NCBI GenBank assembly: GCA_024742705.1
Contig: JANSXZ010000021.1
Location: 1 to 63,704 of the forward strand
Direction of reading: 5' to 3'
Origin: Paracoccaceae bacterium
Lineage (GTDB): Bacteria; Pseudomonadota; Alphaproteobacteria; Rhodobacterales; Rhodobacteraceae
Length of the DNA: 63,704 bases
The translations under genes and the position numbers were made by a program. Within the stretch, counting starts at the first letter, position 1. Each line of letters opens with the position of its first letter. Below are positions 17,603-27,240 of the stretch, in pieces. The notes beneath the pieces are model-generated. The model saw nothing but the letters and a program-made list of their open reading frames with translations, was not told where the DNA came from and did no database searches.

Positions 17603-19657
17603 ATGGCGGAACACGGACAGGTTGCGGGCATCGACGTGGGCGGCACCTTCACCGACCTCTTGCACCTGGATCCGGCAACCGGCGCGGTGCGGCTGTCCAA
17701 GGTGCCGACGACCGTCGACAACCAGGCCGCCGGGGTAATGGCCGCCCTCGCCGCGGCAGGCACGGATCTGGCGCGGCTGGCACTGATCGTGCATGGCACC
17801 ACGACCACCACCAACGCGGTTCTCGAACGCAAGCTGAGCCGCACCGGCCTGATCACAACCCGCGGTTTCCGCGATATTCTGGAACTGGGCCGCCGCACCC
17901 GGCCGCGCGCCTACGGGATGACCGGCACGTTCACACCGCTGATCCCGCGCCAACTGCGGCTGGAGGTGCCCGAGCGGATGGACGCGGAAGGCCGTGTTGT
18001 CGTCCCGCTCGACCTTGCGGCCGTGCGCGAGGCCGCCGAAACGCTGCGCGCGGCGGGATGTGAGGCGGTGGTGATCCATTTCCTGCACGCCTACGCGAAC
18101 CCAGACCACGAGCGCCAGGCCGCCGAAACGGTGGCCGAGGTCTGGCCCAACGATCACATCACCATGGGCCATGCCATCCTGTCGGAATCGCGCGAATTCG
18201 AACGCGGCGTGACCGCTGCGGTCAATGCCAGCGTCCAGCCCATCCTCGACCGTTATCTGTCGCGTCTGCGGTCCGATCTGGCGGCCGGCGGCTACCCTGG
18301 CGACGTTCTGGTGATGACAGGCAACGGCGGCATGGTGTCTTCGGCCCGCGTGGCCGCCGAAGCGGCGAAAACCGTGATGTCGGGGCCGGCCTCGGGCGTG
18401 ATGGCGGCTGCCTGTACCGGGCGGGCATCGGGCCTGACCAACCTGATCACGTACGACATGGGCGGCACCTCGACCGATGTGGCCCTGATCCGCGACGCGG
18501 AACCGGCGGTGTCGTCGGAAACCGAGATCGAATACGCCATGCCGATCCATGTGCCGATGGTGGATGTGCGCACCGTTGGCGCCGGTGGCGGTTCGATCGC
18601 GCGGGTGGACAGCGCGGGGTTGCTGCGGATCGGCCCCGACAGCGCCGGCGCCTTGCCCGGCCCGATCTGCTATGGCCATGGCGGAACCGATCCGACGATA
18701 TCCGACGCAAACCTGTTGCTGGGGCGGCTGAACCCGGATGCTCTGGGCGTTCCCGGTGGCGTGGATACGGCGGCGGTCGCGGCGGTGTTCGCGCAACGGC
18801 TGGGCGCGCCACTGGGCCTTGATCCGGTCGGCGCGGCGGCCGCGGTGATCCGCGTGGCAAACACGGTCATGGCCGGGGCGGTGCGCATGGTTTCGGTGTC
18901 TCTGGGCGCGGACCCGCGTGATTTCGCGCTGTTCGCCTTCGGTGGCGCCGGGCCCTTGCATGCCGCGGCCCTGGCGGCCGAACTGGGCATACCGCGCGTT
19001 CTGGTGCCCGCACGGCCCGGCATCACCAATGCGCTGGGCTGCATGGTGGCCGACCTGCGCCACGATTTCGTGCAGACCGTCAACACCCCTGTTGACGATC
19101 TTCCCGCCGAAAGACTGTCCGAGATCTTTGCCATGCAGCGTACTGCCGGTGAGGCCATGATCGCCGCCGAACCCGTCAGCCTGCGCGGCCTGCGCCACAT
19201 GTACAGCCTCGACATGCAGTTCGCTGGCCAGACGCATCTGCTGCGCGTGCCGCTGCCGGATCCGGGCGTCGATCGGGCCATGGTCCGTCGCCTGTTCGAA
19301 ACCGCGTATCGTGATCGCTTTCGCGTCGATCTCAGCGAAATCCGCGCCCAAGTGGTGAACGCGAACTGTTCGGTGATCGGCATTCGCCCGCCGCTGGACC
19401 TGTCTACGCTGATCGATCCGGCCGGGCGCCGCAACACGCTGGCCGATGCCATGATCGGCGAACGGCCTGTGTTCTTCGACACCGGCTGGCACCGGACACC
19501 GGTGTACCGGCGCGAACATCTGCCCACAGACGTGGCATTGACCGGGCCCGCCGTTATCGAACAGATGGATACGACAACCCTCGTGCCGCCGGGATGCCGC
19601 GCCTGGGGGGACGCGATCGGCAACATCGTCATCGACGTGACCGGCGGTGCCGCATGA
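17603..19657 (+). CDS. Hydantoinase/oxoprolinase family protein, subunit A
   Basis: A 684-residue HyuA/5-oxoprolinase-N type ATPase. The N-terminal nucleotide motif VAGIDVGGTFTD, then HGTTTTTNAVLERK, the DMGGTSTDVAL phosphate-binding loop and the C-terminal FGGAGPLHAAALA are all present. The family couples ATP hydrolysis to opening of cyclic amides (hydantoins, 5-oxoproline) or to carboxylation (acetone, acetophenone), so the substrate is open. ATG 17603 is preferred because GGAG lies about 10 bases upstream and the protein starts just before the first beta strand. Overlaps the B subunit as ATGA. Confidence 0.9.
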   Translation: MAEHGQVAGIDVGGTFTDLLHLDPATGAVRLSKVPTTVDNQAAGVMAALAAAGTDLARLALIVHGTTTTTNAVLERKLSRTGLITTRGFRDILELGRRTRPRAYGMTGTFTPLIPRQLRLEVPERMDAEGRVVVPLDLAAVREAAETLRAAGCEAVVIHFLHAYANPDHERQAAETVAEVWPNDHITMGHAILSESREFERGVTAAVNASVQPILDRYLSRLRSDLAAGGYPGDVLVMTGNGGMVSSARVAAEAAKTVMSGPASGVMAAACTGRASGLTNLITYDMGGTSTDVALIRDAEPAVSSETEIEYAMPIHVPMVDVRTVGAGGGSIARVDSAGLLRIGPDSAGALPGPICYGHGGTDPTISDANLLLGRLNPDALGVPGGVDTAAVAAVFAQRLGAPLGLDPVGAAAAVIRVANTVMAGAVRMVSVSLGADPRDFALFAFGGAGPLHAAALAAELGIPRVLVPARPGITNALGCMVADLRHDFVQTVNTPVDDLPAERLSEIFAMQRTAGEAMIAAEPVSLRGLRHMYSLDMQFAGQTHLLRVPLPDPGVDRAMVRRLFETAYRDRFRVDLSEIRAQVVNANCSVIGIRPPLDLSTLIDPAGRRNTLADAMIGERPVFFDTGWHRTPVYRREHLPTDVALTGPAVIEQMDTTTLVPPGCRAWGDAIGNIVIDVTGGAA

Positions 19658-21423
19658 CGCCGGATCCGATCACCCTTTCGGTCATTCAGGCCCGACTGCA
19701 ACAGGTTTGCGATGAAATGGATCTCAGTTTTTCGCGGGCTGCGTTTTCTCCCGTGATTGCCGAGGCGAACGACCGGTCCGACGGAATATACGATGCGCGC
19801 GACGGGGCGCTTATCGCGCAGGGCGAAGGCGGGTTGCCGGTGTTTGTCGGCACGATGCAACATTCGACCAGGATACTGATCGAGATGATTGCGGACGGCC
19901 GGGCCGCGGCGCCCCAGGACGGCGATATCTATATCGTCAACGATCCCTACCTCGGCGGCACGCATCTGATGGACGTGCGATTTGCCATGCCATTCTACCG
20001 CGATGGCGCGATCTTTTGCTGGCTTTCCAACACCGGGCACTGGCCCGATACCGGCGGTGCCGTGCCGGGCGGATTTTCGGCTTCGGCCACCGAAGTCGAA
20101 CAGGAAGGCCTGCGTCTGCCCCCGGTGCGATTGTTCAAGCGCGGCGCCCTCGATCCCGAGATCTACGGCATCATCTGCTCGAACATCCGGGTCGCCGATC
20201 AGCGAATCGGCGATGTCAAGGCGCAGGCCGCCGCGCTGCTGGTTGGTGCCGAAAGGCTGTCGCAGGTGCTCGACCGCTACGGCGATTCGGTTGTCCGCGC
20301 CGCCATCGCCGAACTGCGCAGCCGGGCGGCGCAGCAGATGCGCAGCCTGATCGCCGGCATTCCGCCCGGTCGGTTCGACGCGGTTGCCTGGATCGACAGC
20401 GACGGCGTCGTCGATGCACCGCTGGCGATCCGACTGTCGGTGTGTCGTCAGGGCAGCGACCTTCACTTCGACTTCACCGGCTCTGCTGCGCCCTGCGCGG
20501 GCCCGATGAATTCGGTCCGCGCCACAACGCTCAGTTCGGTCTACCTGGCGATCCGCCATGTGTTTCCCGATGTACCCATGAGCGCGGGCGCATTCGAGCC
20601 GCTGCATGTAACCGGCATCGAAGGCACCTTTCTGGACGCAAAATACCCCAGGCCCGTGTCGGGATGTGCCGCCGAAGTGTCCCAGCGAATTGCCGAGGCG
20701 GTGTTCGCCGCATTGGTTCAGGCCCTGCCCGACCGCGTCACCGCGGCACCCGCGGGCACCAGCGGCAACCTGGCCCTCGGCGGCAGCGATCCCGCGCGGG
20801 GCCGGGATTTCGTGATGTATCAACTCTCCGGTGGCGGTTACGGCGGGCACGCGCAGGGTGATGGTCTCAGCAACGGTTGTTCGACCATCGGTATCTCCAA
20901 GGCGCCGCCGGTCGAGATCATGGAACAGGGGTTTCCCGTGCTCTACCGGCATTATGCCCTGCGCGAAGGATCGGGGGGCGCCGGACGGCTTCGCGGTGGT
21001 TTTGGTCTGGACTACGAAGTGGAATTGCGGCGCGGCGATGCAAGGGCCAGTTTCGTGATGGACCACGGCAGGTACGGGCCGCAAGGCGTCCTCGGAGGGG
21101 CGGATGGCGCGCGCAACCAGGTACACGTCTGGCAGGACGGCCGATTGCACCGGCCGCTCCATCTGTCCAAGGAACAGGGCATCGCCCTGACCGCGGGTGA
21201 CAGAATACGCGTGCGCACACCGGGAGGCGGCGGTTTCGGCGATCCACTTCAGCGCGCTTCGCATGCCGTGGCGCGCGATGTGGATGCCGGATACTACACG
21301 GCAGAAGCGGCGCGGGACAGCTTCGGTGTTGTCCTCGGCCCGCAGACTCCGAGAACCGTGGATGTCCCGGCGACGGTCGCGCTGCGCGCGCGCTTGCGAA
21401 ACAGCCGCGATGCGGCGGATTGA
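19654..21423 (+). CDS. Hydantoinase/oxoprolinase family protein, subunit B
   Basis: A 589-residue HyuB family subunit, partner of the preceding HyuA. Recognisable segments: DPITLSVIQARLQQVCDEMD at the start, IYIVNDPYLGGTHLMDV, the central FDFTGSAAP and the C-terminal Gly-rich RVRTPGGGGFGDP. Fully overlapping ATGA junction with the A gene, so the subunits are translationally coupled. The length is normal for bacterial HyuB. No cofactor motif decides between hydantoinase, oxoprolinase and carboxylase activity. Confidence 0.9.
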   Translation: MTPDPITLSVIQARLQQVCDEMDLSFSRAAFSPVIAEANDRSDGIYDARDGALIAQGEGGLPVFVGTMQHSTRILIEMIADGRAAAPQDGDIYIVNDPYLGGTHLMDVRFAMPFYRDGAIFCWLSNTGHWPDTGGAVPGGFSASATEVEQEGLRLPPVRLFKRGALDPEIYGIICSNIRVADQRIGDVKAQAAALLVGAERLSQVLDRYGDSVVRAAIAELRSRAAQQMRSLIAGIPPGRFDAVAWIDSDGVVDAPLAIRLSVCRQGSDLHFDFTGSAAPCAGPMNSVRATTLSSVYLAIRHVFPDVPMSAGAFEPLHVTGIEGTFLDAKYPRPVSGCAAEVSQRIAEAVFAALVQALPDRVTAAPAGTSGNLALGGSDPARGRDFVMYQLSGGGYGGHAQGDGLSNGCSTIGISKAPPVEIMEQGFPVLYRHYALREGSGGAGRLRGGFGLDYEVELRRGDARASFVMDHGRYGPQGVLGGADGARNQVHVWQDGRLHRPLHLSKEQGIALTAGDRIRVRTPGGGGFGDPLQRASHAVARDVDAGYYTAEAARDSFGVVLGPQTPRTVDVPATVALRARLRNSRDAAD

Positions 21424-21591
21424 TCCCACTGCGATCGGCGTGCGCGGCATTGGCCCGGTTGCAACCACAGCACGGGGCATGAACGAGCTGTACATGTGGA
21501 TCGGGCCCCACCGCCGGTTTATGCCCGTAGATCGAAACACCCACGTTCCTGGACCAAAGAACCATAGGTTTTTCATCGGGCCCCGCATCGG

Positions 21592-23364
21592 CTAGGCCAC
21601 CCTTTGCTCCGCCGGGTGGGGCGCTGGCGCTTCGGCGCTTTCGCCGGCCTGGCCGGCCAGACGGAACCGCGCGATCAGATCGGCCAGGCGCTCTGCCTCG
21701 GTGTTGAGCGCCTGCGTGGCCGATGCGGATTCGGCCACCATCGCCGCGTTCCGCTGGGTCATCTGGTCGAGATGGTTCACCCCGGTGTTGATCTGGGCGA
21801 GACCGGCAGCTTGCTCGGCCGAACCGCTGGCAATATCTTTCATACGCACTGAAATCAGGTTCACACGTTCAACGATTCCGGCCAGCGCGGTGCCCGTTCG
21901 GGCAACAAGATCGACACCGCGTCCAACCTGTGCCGCGCTGCCGTTGATCAGCGTCTTGATCTCCTTGGCGGCGTCGGACGATCGCTGGGCGAGCGCCCGC
22001 ACCTCGGACGCGACCACGGCGAAACCGCGCCCCGCATCCCCCGCGCGGGCCGCCTCGACACCGGCATTCAGGGCCAGAAGATTGGTCTGGAATGCGATAT
22101 CATCGATCACCGCGACGATCGTGCTGATCTGCCGCGACGATTCCTCGATCTGGCGCATCGCATCCACCGCATCCTTGACGACTTTTTCGCTCTGATCGGC
22201 ATCCTCGCGCGCTTCTTCGATGGTGGTTTCCACCGCCTGCGTGCCGGCCGAGGCGGAACGGACGCTTTCGGTCAGTTCGGCAATGGCTGCCGCGGTTTGT
22301 TCCAGCGTCGCTGCCTGGGTTTCGGTGCGCCGGGCAAGATCCGCGGATTGCGCGGTGATGCCACCGGCCTCGCCGCGAATGTCACGCGCTGCCTGACGCA
22401 CCCGGCACAGCATGTCGTTCAGCCCGTCGACCGTTGCGTTCAGGTCGCTTTTCAGCTGTGCGTATTCATCCGGAAACGCGGCGTCCACCGTCCGCGAGAG
22501 ATCGCCAGACGACAACGCGCGCAATCCTTCGCTGAGTTTTCCAACGACGAACAGCTGGTCTTCGGCCGCCCGCATCCGGCGATCCTCGGCACTGCGCGCG
22601 GTTTTCAAAGCGTCCAGCATCGCCGAAAGATCCCGCGCGATCCGCCCGATTTCGTCGCCGCGCTGCGCGCAGGGGACATCCATGTCGAGTTCGGCGCAAG
22701 CCACGCGCGACATGGTAGAGCCGACATCGCGCAATGGCCGGATCAGCATCCGCCACAGGGCGATCCCGGCCAGGATCAGCGCAACCAGCAGAACACCCCC
22801 CGCGATCAGGGCGATCGTCAGCTGTTTGCCAAGGATGGCGGCGCGGGTGATCGCATCGGACACCGACATGGCCACGGCACCGACCGGGGTGCCGCCGTCG
22901 CCGAAATAGACCGGATAGGCGAAATCGAACCCTTCGGTTGCGCGCGCCGGTGCCGATGCCCGAAACGCGGCCTGTGCCAGCGTCTGCAGCCCCGCCGATT
23001 TGGTACCCGCGTCTTCGCCGGCCTGCGCGACGATGGCTCCGGCGGCATCGGTCACCAGGGCCGACACAACCGTGCCATCGTCGGCGGCCAGCAACACCCC
23101 GAGTTCGTCCAGAACACCGTCAACTTTGCCAAAGCGCACGAAACCGCCAAGGTTCTGGGCGGCATTGCCGATCCGCAATTCCGCCAGTGCGATCATGCCG
23201 TCGGACATGGTGCGCACGGTCAATGCGTTGGTCTGCACGCTGATCAGGGCGGACACCAGCAACGAAACAGCGCCGATCAGCACCATGCATTTGCCAAATA
23301 CCGAGGCGAGCGCGGTGCGCAGCCGACCGGCGGAGGGTTCGGGGGAGGGGCGGATGTCAGTCAT
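21592..23364 (-). CDS. Methyl-accepting chemotaxis protein
   Basis: A 590-residue transmembrane chemoreceptor: membrane helix about 26-46, a periplasmic domain of about 140 residues (48-185) of small Cache-like size, second helix about 186-208, a HAMP region, a long linker with a HAMP-like segment, and the signalling domain with the hairpin tip DIAFQTNLLALNAGVEAARA. No CheR-tethering pentapeptide at the C-terminus. It starts 6 bases after the stop of the periplasmic-protein gene, so both are one transcript. The ligand is unknown. Confidence 0.92.
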   Translation of the reverse strand: MTDIRPSPEPSAGRLRTALASVFGKCMVLIGAVSLLVSALISVQTNALTVRTMSDGMIALAELRIGNAAQNLGGFVRFGKVDGVLDELGVLLAADDGTVVSALVTDAAGAIVAQAGEDAGTKSAGLQTLAQAAFRASAPARATEGFDFAYPVYFGDGGTPVGAVAMSVSDAITRAAILGKQLTIALIAGGVLLVALILAGIALWRMLIRPLRDVGSTMSRVACAELDMDVPCAQRGDEIGRIARDLSAMLDALKTARSAEDRRMRAAEDQLFVVGKLSEGLRALSSGDLSRTVDAAFPDEYAQLKSDLNATVDGLNDMLCRVRQAARDIRGEAGGITAQSADLARRTETQAATLEQTAAAIAELTESVRSASAGTQAVETTIEEAREDADQSEKVVKDAVDAMRQIEESSRQISTIVAVIDDIAFQTNLLALNAGVEAARAGDAGRGFAVVASEVRALAQRSSDAAKEIKTLINGSAAQVGRGVDLVARTGTALAGIVERVNLISVRMKDIASGSAEQAAGLAQINTGVNHLDQMTQRNAAMVAESASATQALNTEAERLADLIARFRLAGQAGESAEAPAPHPAEQRVA

Positions 23365-23370
23365 CCCGGC

Positions 23371-23940
23371 TCACATCAGGTCCTGGATGTCTACACCCAC
23401 GGTCATGGCGCCCAGCGCTTCGGCGGTGGCCGGGTCGGTCAGGGTGAACGAGATCTGGCCCTGGAATGTCTGGGTCGACTCGTCGAGTTCCACATCGCTG
23501 AAGTGAACGGCACCCGGCCCCACGGCATAGGTTTCGCTGTGTTTGGCCTCGTCGCCCTGCCACATGTCCGATGTCACACCCGAAACCGCCACGTTCATGC
23601 CCTGCGCATCCATCAGGATGATTTCGGTGATGGTGCCGCCGGCCGCCTCGACGATGCTTCGCAACCTGTCGGCTGCGGGGTTTTGCAGCACGGGCGAAAT
23701 GGTGGGCGTGGATGCCGCGCCCACTTCGGCGCGCCAGCTTTTGTCGAGACGATCTATCGTGGCCTGATCGTAGCCAGCGGTGGCCGCATTGCTGCTGCGC
23801 AGCGCCTGCACGAACAGCGGGTCGCCGGACCAGCCTGCGATCTGGTCGCGCAGATAGGTTTCCATCATCGGGACGAATTCGTTGGCCGAAGCCGTCGTGC
23901 CACAAAGCAGGAGGGCGAGGCCCACCGATTTCAGTTTCAT
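23371..23940 (-). CDS. Periplasmic protein of unknown function, Cache-like, paired with a chemoreceptor
   Basis: A 189-residue protein with a cleavable signal peptide (MKLKSVGLALLLCGTTASA, cleavage near residue 19) and no further membrane helix. The mature part has the alternation and segments EIILMDAQGMNVAV and GAMTVGVDIQDLM reminiscent of PDC/Cache sensor domains, here without any membrane anchor. AAGGAAG precedes ATG 23940. Directly upstream of and co-transcribed with the chemoreceptor, it may present a ligand to it. The fold assignment is from pattern only. Confidence 0.7.
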   Translation of the reverse strand: MKLKSVGLALLLCGTTASANEFVPMMETYLRDQIAGWSGDPLFVQALRSSNAATAGYDQATIDRLDKSWRAEVGAASTPTISPVLQNPAADRLRSIVEAAGGTITEIILMDAQGMNVAVSGVTSDMWQGDEAKHSETYAVGPGAVHFSDVELDESTQTFQGQISFTLTDPATAEALGAMTVGVDIQDLM

Positions 23941-24042
23941 CCGGTTGCTTCCTTGTGCTGAAGCGCGGGACCGGATCGCGGCCCGGCGCGGTTGTAACGC
24001 TCCGGACGCTAGGCGCAAATCATTGACGCGCCGTAAATGGCA

Positions 24043-24059
24043 GCGGCCCGCCGGGCCGC
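24043..24059 (-). terminator. Possible terminator hairpin after the molybdenum hydroxylase operon
   Basis: A perfect 7-base G/C stem (GCGGCCC / GGGCCGC) with a 3-base loop, about 95 bases beyond the stop of the molybdopterin subunit. Read on the minus strand it is followed only by a short ATTTA tract, so termination would be weak. It lies upstream of the periplasmic-protein gene. Confidence 0.35.
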
Positions 24060-24152
24060 CACCTGCCTAAAACTGGAGCGATGCGCCGCAGCGCCGCAAC
24101 AACCGGCCGGCGCCCGAAACCCGGCGCCGGCCCTTGCACAGGATCCGCGTGC

Positions 24153-26459
24153 CTAGACCGACACGCCCATCGGCAGGTGCCGCTTGCGCACGCCACGCGC
24201 CGCGAAGACCGCGTTGGCGATGGCCGGAGCAACCGGCGGCACGCCGGGTTCGCCCACCCCGGTGGAATGCACCGAGAACGGATGCGGCACGATATGCGTG
24301 ACCACATTGGCCGGGAAGTTGGTCGAACGTACCACGTCGTAATCGTAGAAGTTCGCCTGTTGCACCGCCCCGTTCGCATGGGTGATCGACGAATGCTGCG
24401 CCAGGGTCATGCCCATCACGGCAGCCCCCTGCATCTGGCTTTCGATGCGTTCGGGATTGGCCGCATATCCGCAATCGATGGCCAGGTGCATCTCGGGCAC
24501 CGTCACCTGCCCGTCGACCAGCCGCACGCGCGCGGCACAGGCCACATAGGACACGAAACTGCGGTGCACCGACAGGCCGATCCCTTCGCCTTCGGGCAAG
24601 GCCGCGCCATAGCCGATGCCGTCGGCCGCAAGGTTCAGCACATGCGCCAGGCGCCCGGTTTCGATCGGGAACTCGGCGTAGGTTTCGCCGTAGTCCCAGA
24701 AGTTTTCGGGATAGCCTTCGGCGGCCGGATCGACGGTGCGCGGCGCGCCGATCAGTTCCAGCCACATGCTGCGCTCGTCCTTGCCCAGCTCATGCGCCAG
24801 TTCCCCGACAAATGACCCGATCGCCCAGGCCCGCGGGATGTTCGACACCGCCCGGAACCATCCCACGCGGGTATGCGCCAGCGCCGCGCCGTTGTCGCAC
24901 AGCACATTGGGGATGGCGAAGGGCATGTCCACGTGGCCCATTCCGGTTTCGATAAAGAACTGCTGGCCGCTGTCGGGCGCGAAGGTCGACAGGATCGACG
25001 GCGCGACGGATGTGTGTTTCCACCCGGTCACCTTGCCGGCATCGTCCATCGACACCGCGATGCGCTCGGCCGAGGCGGTGTGGTAGAACGAATGACGGAT
25101 GTCGTCCTCGCGCGTCCATTGCACCCGCACCGGCGCGCCCACCTCACGCGACAGAAGCGCCGCCTCGGTGACGAAATCGGCCTTTGACTTGCGGCCGAAC
25201 CCGCCGCCCAGAAGCGTCACGTTGACCCGCACGTCGGCCGGGTCCATGCCCAGCGCATCGGCGGTATCGGTCCGCGTGGTATAGGGGCTCTGGACCGGGG
25301 CCCAGATCTCGAGGCCCTCAGCCGTGTAGTTGGCAAGGGCAACGGGCGGCTCCATCGGGGCATGCGCCATGTGATCCTGGGTATAGGTCCGCGCAAAGGT
25401 CCGCGCCGCGCCGGCGAATGCGGCATCGGGATCGCCCTGACGGCGCAGCACAGCGCCGCCGGGCCGTTCCGCCGTCGCCACCATTTCGGCCATGAAGGCC
25501 TTGGAATCGTACCCTGCGTGCGGCCCGCCTTCCCATTCGATGACAAGTGCATCGCGCCCCTGCAGCGCGGCATAGGTGTTGTCGGCCACAACCGCGATCC
25601 CGCCCAGCGGCGCGAATTTCGCCGGAATGTTGGAATAGGGCAGCTCGTGCACCGCCACAACGCCCGGCACCGCCAGCGCCGCGCCGGCATCGAACGAAAC
25701 CGCCTTGCCGCCCACCACCGGGGGCCGCGCCACCACCGCGAACTTCATCCCCGGCAGGGCCACATCGGCGCCATAGACAGCCTTGCCCGTCGTGATGTCA
25801 TGCAGATCGGTGATCTGCACCTCGCCCTTGCCGATATAGCGGAACTCGGCCTCGGTCTTGTAGGCGATTTCCTCATGGGTCGGCACCGGCAGAGCCATCG
25901 CCGCCTCGGCCAGCGCGCCAAACCCAAGGGTCTTGCCGCTTGCATGGATGGCACTGTGGTTTTCCACGCGCACCTCGTCGGGGTCCACACCCCAGGCCTG
26001 CGCCGCCGCATGTTGCATCATATGGCGCACCGACCCGCCGATCTTGCGCGCCGCCTGAATGTGATGACGCAGCGACCGCGAACCGTCGGTGTCCTGGTTG
26101 CCATATTTCGGCTCGTCGCCCTCGGCCTGCACGATGCGCACCCGCGACCAGTCGGCCTCCATCTCGTCGGCCATGATCATCGGCAGCGATGTGCGGCTGC
26201 CGGTGCCCATCTCGGAGCGGTGCGCCACCAGGGTAACGGTGCCATCCGCGTCGATCGACACGAAGATCAGCGGGTCGTCACGCAACCCGTTGGGCATGTG
26301 CGTTCCACCCACCGCCCAGGTGGGAAAGGCATCCGCCGGAACCGCATAGGCGGCAATGGCAAAGGCCGCGCCGGTGCCCAGAAAGCCGCGCCGGCTCACC
26401 TTGCGCACGCGCAGAACCTCGGTCGCGGCCTGCCCGGCCTGTTCAAGATACTTCAGCAT
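24153..26459 (-). CDS. Molybdopterin-binding subunit of a xanthine-dehydrogenase-family enzyme (IorB-like)
   Basis: A 768-residue large subunit of the isoquinoline 1-oxidoreductase/aldehyde oxidase type. A Tat motif SRRGFLGTGAAFAIAAYA at residues 22-39 predicts export of the folded complex. Typical segments: LGGGFGRKSKADFVTEAALL, VQWTREDDIRHSFYH and the catalytic Glu in GVGEPGVPPVAPAIANA. IorB-type proteins fuse two ancestral domains and pair with a small 2Fe-2S subunit, which lies 3 bases upstream. The substrate may be an aldehyde or N-heterocycle. No cytochrome c subunit gene is adjacent. Confidence 0.9.
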   Translation of the reverse strand: MLKYLEQAGQAATEVLRVRKVSRRGFLGTGAAFAIAAYAVPADAFPTWAVGGTHMPNGLRDDPLIFVSIDADGTVTLVAHRSEMGTGSRTSLPMIMADEMEADWSRVRIVQAEGDEPKYGNQDTDGSRSLRHHIQAARKIGGSVRHMMQHAAAQAWGVDPDEVRVENHSAIHASGKTLGFGALAEAAMALPVPTHEEIAYKTEAEFRYIGKGEVQITDLHDITTGKAVYGADVALPGMKFAVVARPPVVGGKAVSFDAGAALAVPGVVAVHELPYSNIPAKFAPLGGIAVVADNTYAALQGRDALVIEWEGGPHAGYDSKAFMAEMVATAERPGGAVLRRQGDPDAAFAGAARTFARTYTQDHMAHAPMEPPVALANYTAEGLEIWAPVQSPYTTRTDTADALGMDPADVRVNVTLLGGGFGRKSKADFVTEAALLSREVGAPVRVQWTREDDIRHSFYHTASAERIAVSMDDAGKVTGWKHTSVAPSILSTFAPDSGQQFFIETGMGHVDMPFAIPNVLCDNGAALAHTRVGWFRAVSNIPRAWAIGSFVGELAHELGKDERSMWLELIGAPRTVDPAAEGYPENFWDYGETYAEFPIETGRLAHVLNLAADGIGYGAALPEGEGIGLSVHRSFVSYVACAARVRLVDGQVTVPEMHLAIDCGYAANPERIESQMQGAAVMGMTLAQHSSITHANGAVQQANFYDYDVVRSTNFPANVVTHIVPHPFSVHSTGVGEPGVPPVAPAIANAVFAARGVRKRHLPMGVSV

Positions 26460-26462
26460 GGC

Positions 26463-26915
26463 TCAGGCTCCCGTGCTCGCAAGGCGCACCGCGGCTACGA
26501 TACGCTGATAACATCCGCAACGGCATACATTGCCGGCCATGGCATCCAGGATCTCGGCGTCCGTCGGATCCGGCTTTTGTGCCAGAAGCGACGCGGCCTG
26601 CATGATCTGGCCCGATTGACAGAACCCGCATTGCGGCACGTTCAGCTCGCGCCAGGCTTGCTGCACCCGGTGATCGCCGTTGGGATCCAGCCCCTCGATG
26701 GTGGTCAGCGCCTTGCCCGCCGCCTCCTTGACGGTCACCTGGCACGACCGAACGGCAACGCCGTCCATGTGCACCGTGCAGGCACCGCACAGCCCCACAC
26801 CGCATCCGTATTTCGTGCCGGTCATCCCGACAATGTCGCGGATCGCCCACAGCAGCGGCATATCGCCGTCCGCCGGAACCTCGTGATCGCGATCGTTGAT
26901 GTTCAGTCTTGCCAT
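26463..26915 (-). CDS. (2Fe-2S) small subunit of a molybdenum hydroxylase (IorA-like)
   Basis: A 150-residue electron-transfer subunit. The plant-type cluster is bound by [15 protein letters not shown] plus a distal Cys in VRSCQV. The second cluster is bound by CGFCQSGQI and [11 protein letters not shown]. There is no signal peptide, so it would be exported together with the Tat-tagged large subunit, as in related enzymes. ATG 26915 has GGAGGAG 8 bases upstream and starts the ferredoxin fold directly; the upstream in-frame extension is not protein-like. Confidence 0.93.
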   Translation of the reverse strand: MARLNINDRDHEVPADGDMPLLWAIRDIVGMTGTKYGCGVGLCGACTVHMDGVAVRSCQVTVKEAAGKALTTIEGLDPNGDHRVQQAWRELNVPQCGFCQSGQIMQAASLLAQKPDPTDAEILDAMAGNVCRCGCYQRIVAAVRLASTGA

Positions 26916-27240
26916 GCTGGCGCTCCTCCGCTGTTGAACGGACCCCGCTCCACGTTTCGCGCGCGGTTTGCCCTGGGTCCGGGAATCGGCGGTGCCGCAA
27001 CAATTGCAAACCGCCGGATATCGACGCGGGGCCACCTCCTCCCAGCGGGCCACCAACGTCCGTCGCCGCCGCCCGCCCGTGCCGAATAATGCCGGCCGCG
27101 CCGCGTTGACATTCCGACAGTGGCGCAAGAAATCCCGCCCGTAAAGCCCGCGCAACCGCCGCAGCGCGGCATCGCCCGGCAGCGCCAACCCCGCCCGACA
27201 TACCATTCCAAAACACCCGGCGCTGCGCTAGACCGGGCGG
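26916..27240. other. Divergent intergenic region between the molybdenum hydroxylase and flavodoxin genes
   Basis: A stretch of 325 bases without a supported gene. It contains a 9-base inverted repeat GCGGTTTGC (26963-26971) / GCAAACCGC (27006-27014), 48 bases upstream of the small-subunit start, and a TTGACA (27106-27111) facing the flavodoxin gene without a good -10. The inverted repeat may be an operator or an RNA stem. Confidence 0.45.

Noticed and set aside
17330..19519. 729-codon minus-strand frame opposite HyuA
   Set aside because: His/Arg/Gly-rich shadow that also runs into the SDR gene in the wrong frame.
18670..21588. 972-codon open frame on the minus strand opposite HyuA/HyuB
   Set aside because: It is antisense to two clear enzyme genes, has no domain-like motifs and is rich in Arg/Ala/His, as expected for shadow frames in GC-rich DNA.
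21480..21595. 38-codon plus-strand frame after HyuB
   Set aside because: No ribosome-binding site, overlaps the end of the chemoreceptor gene and shows no recognisable pattern.
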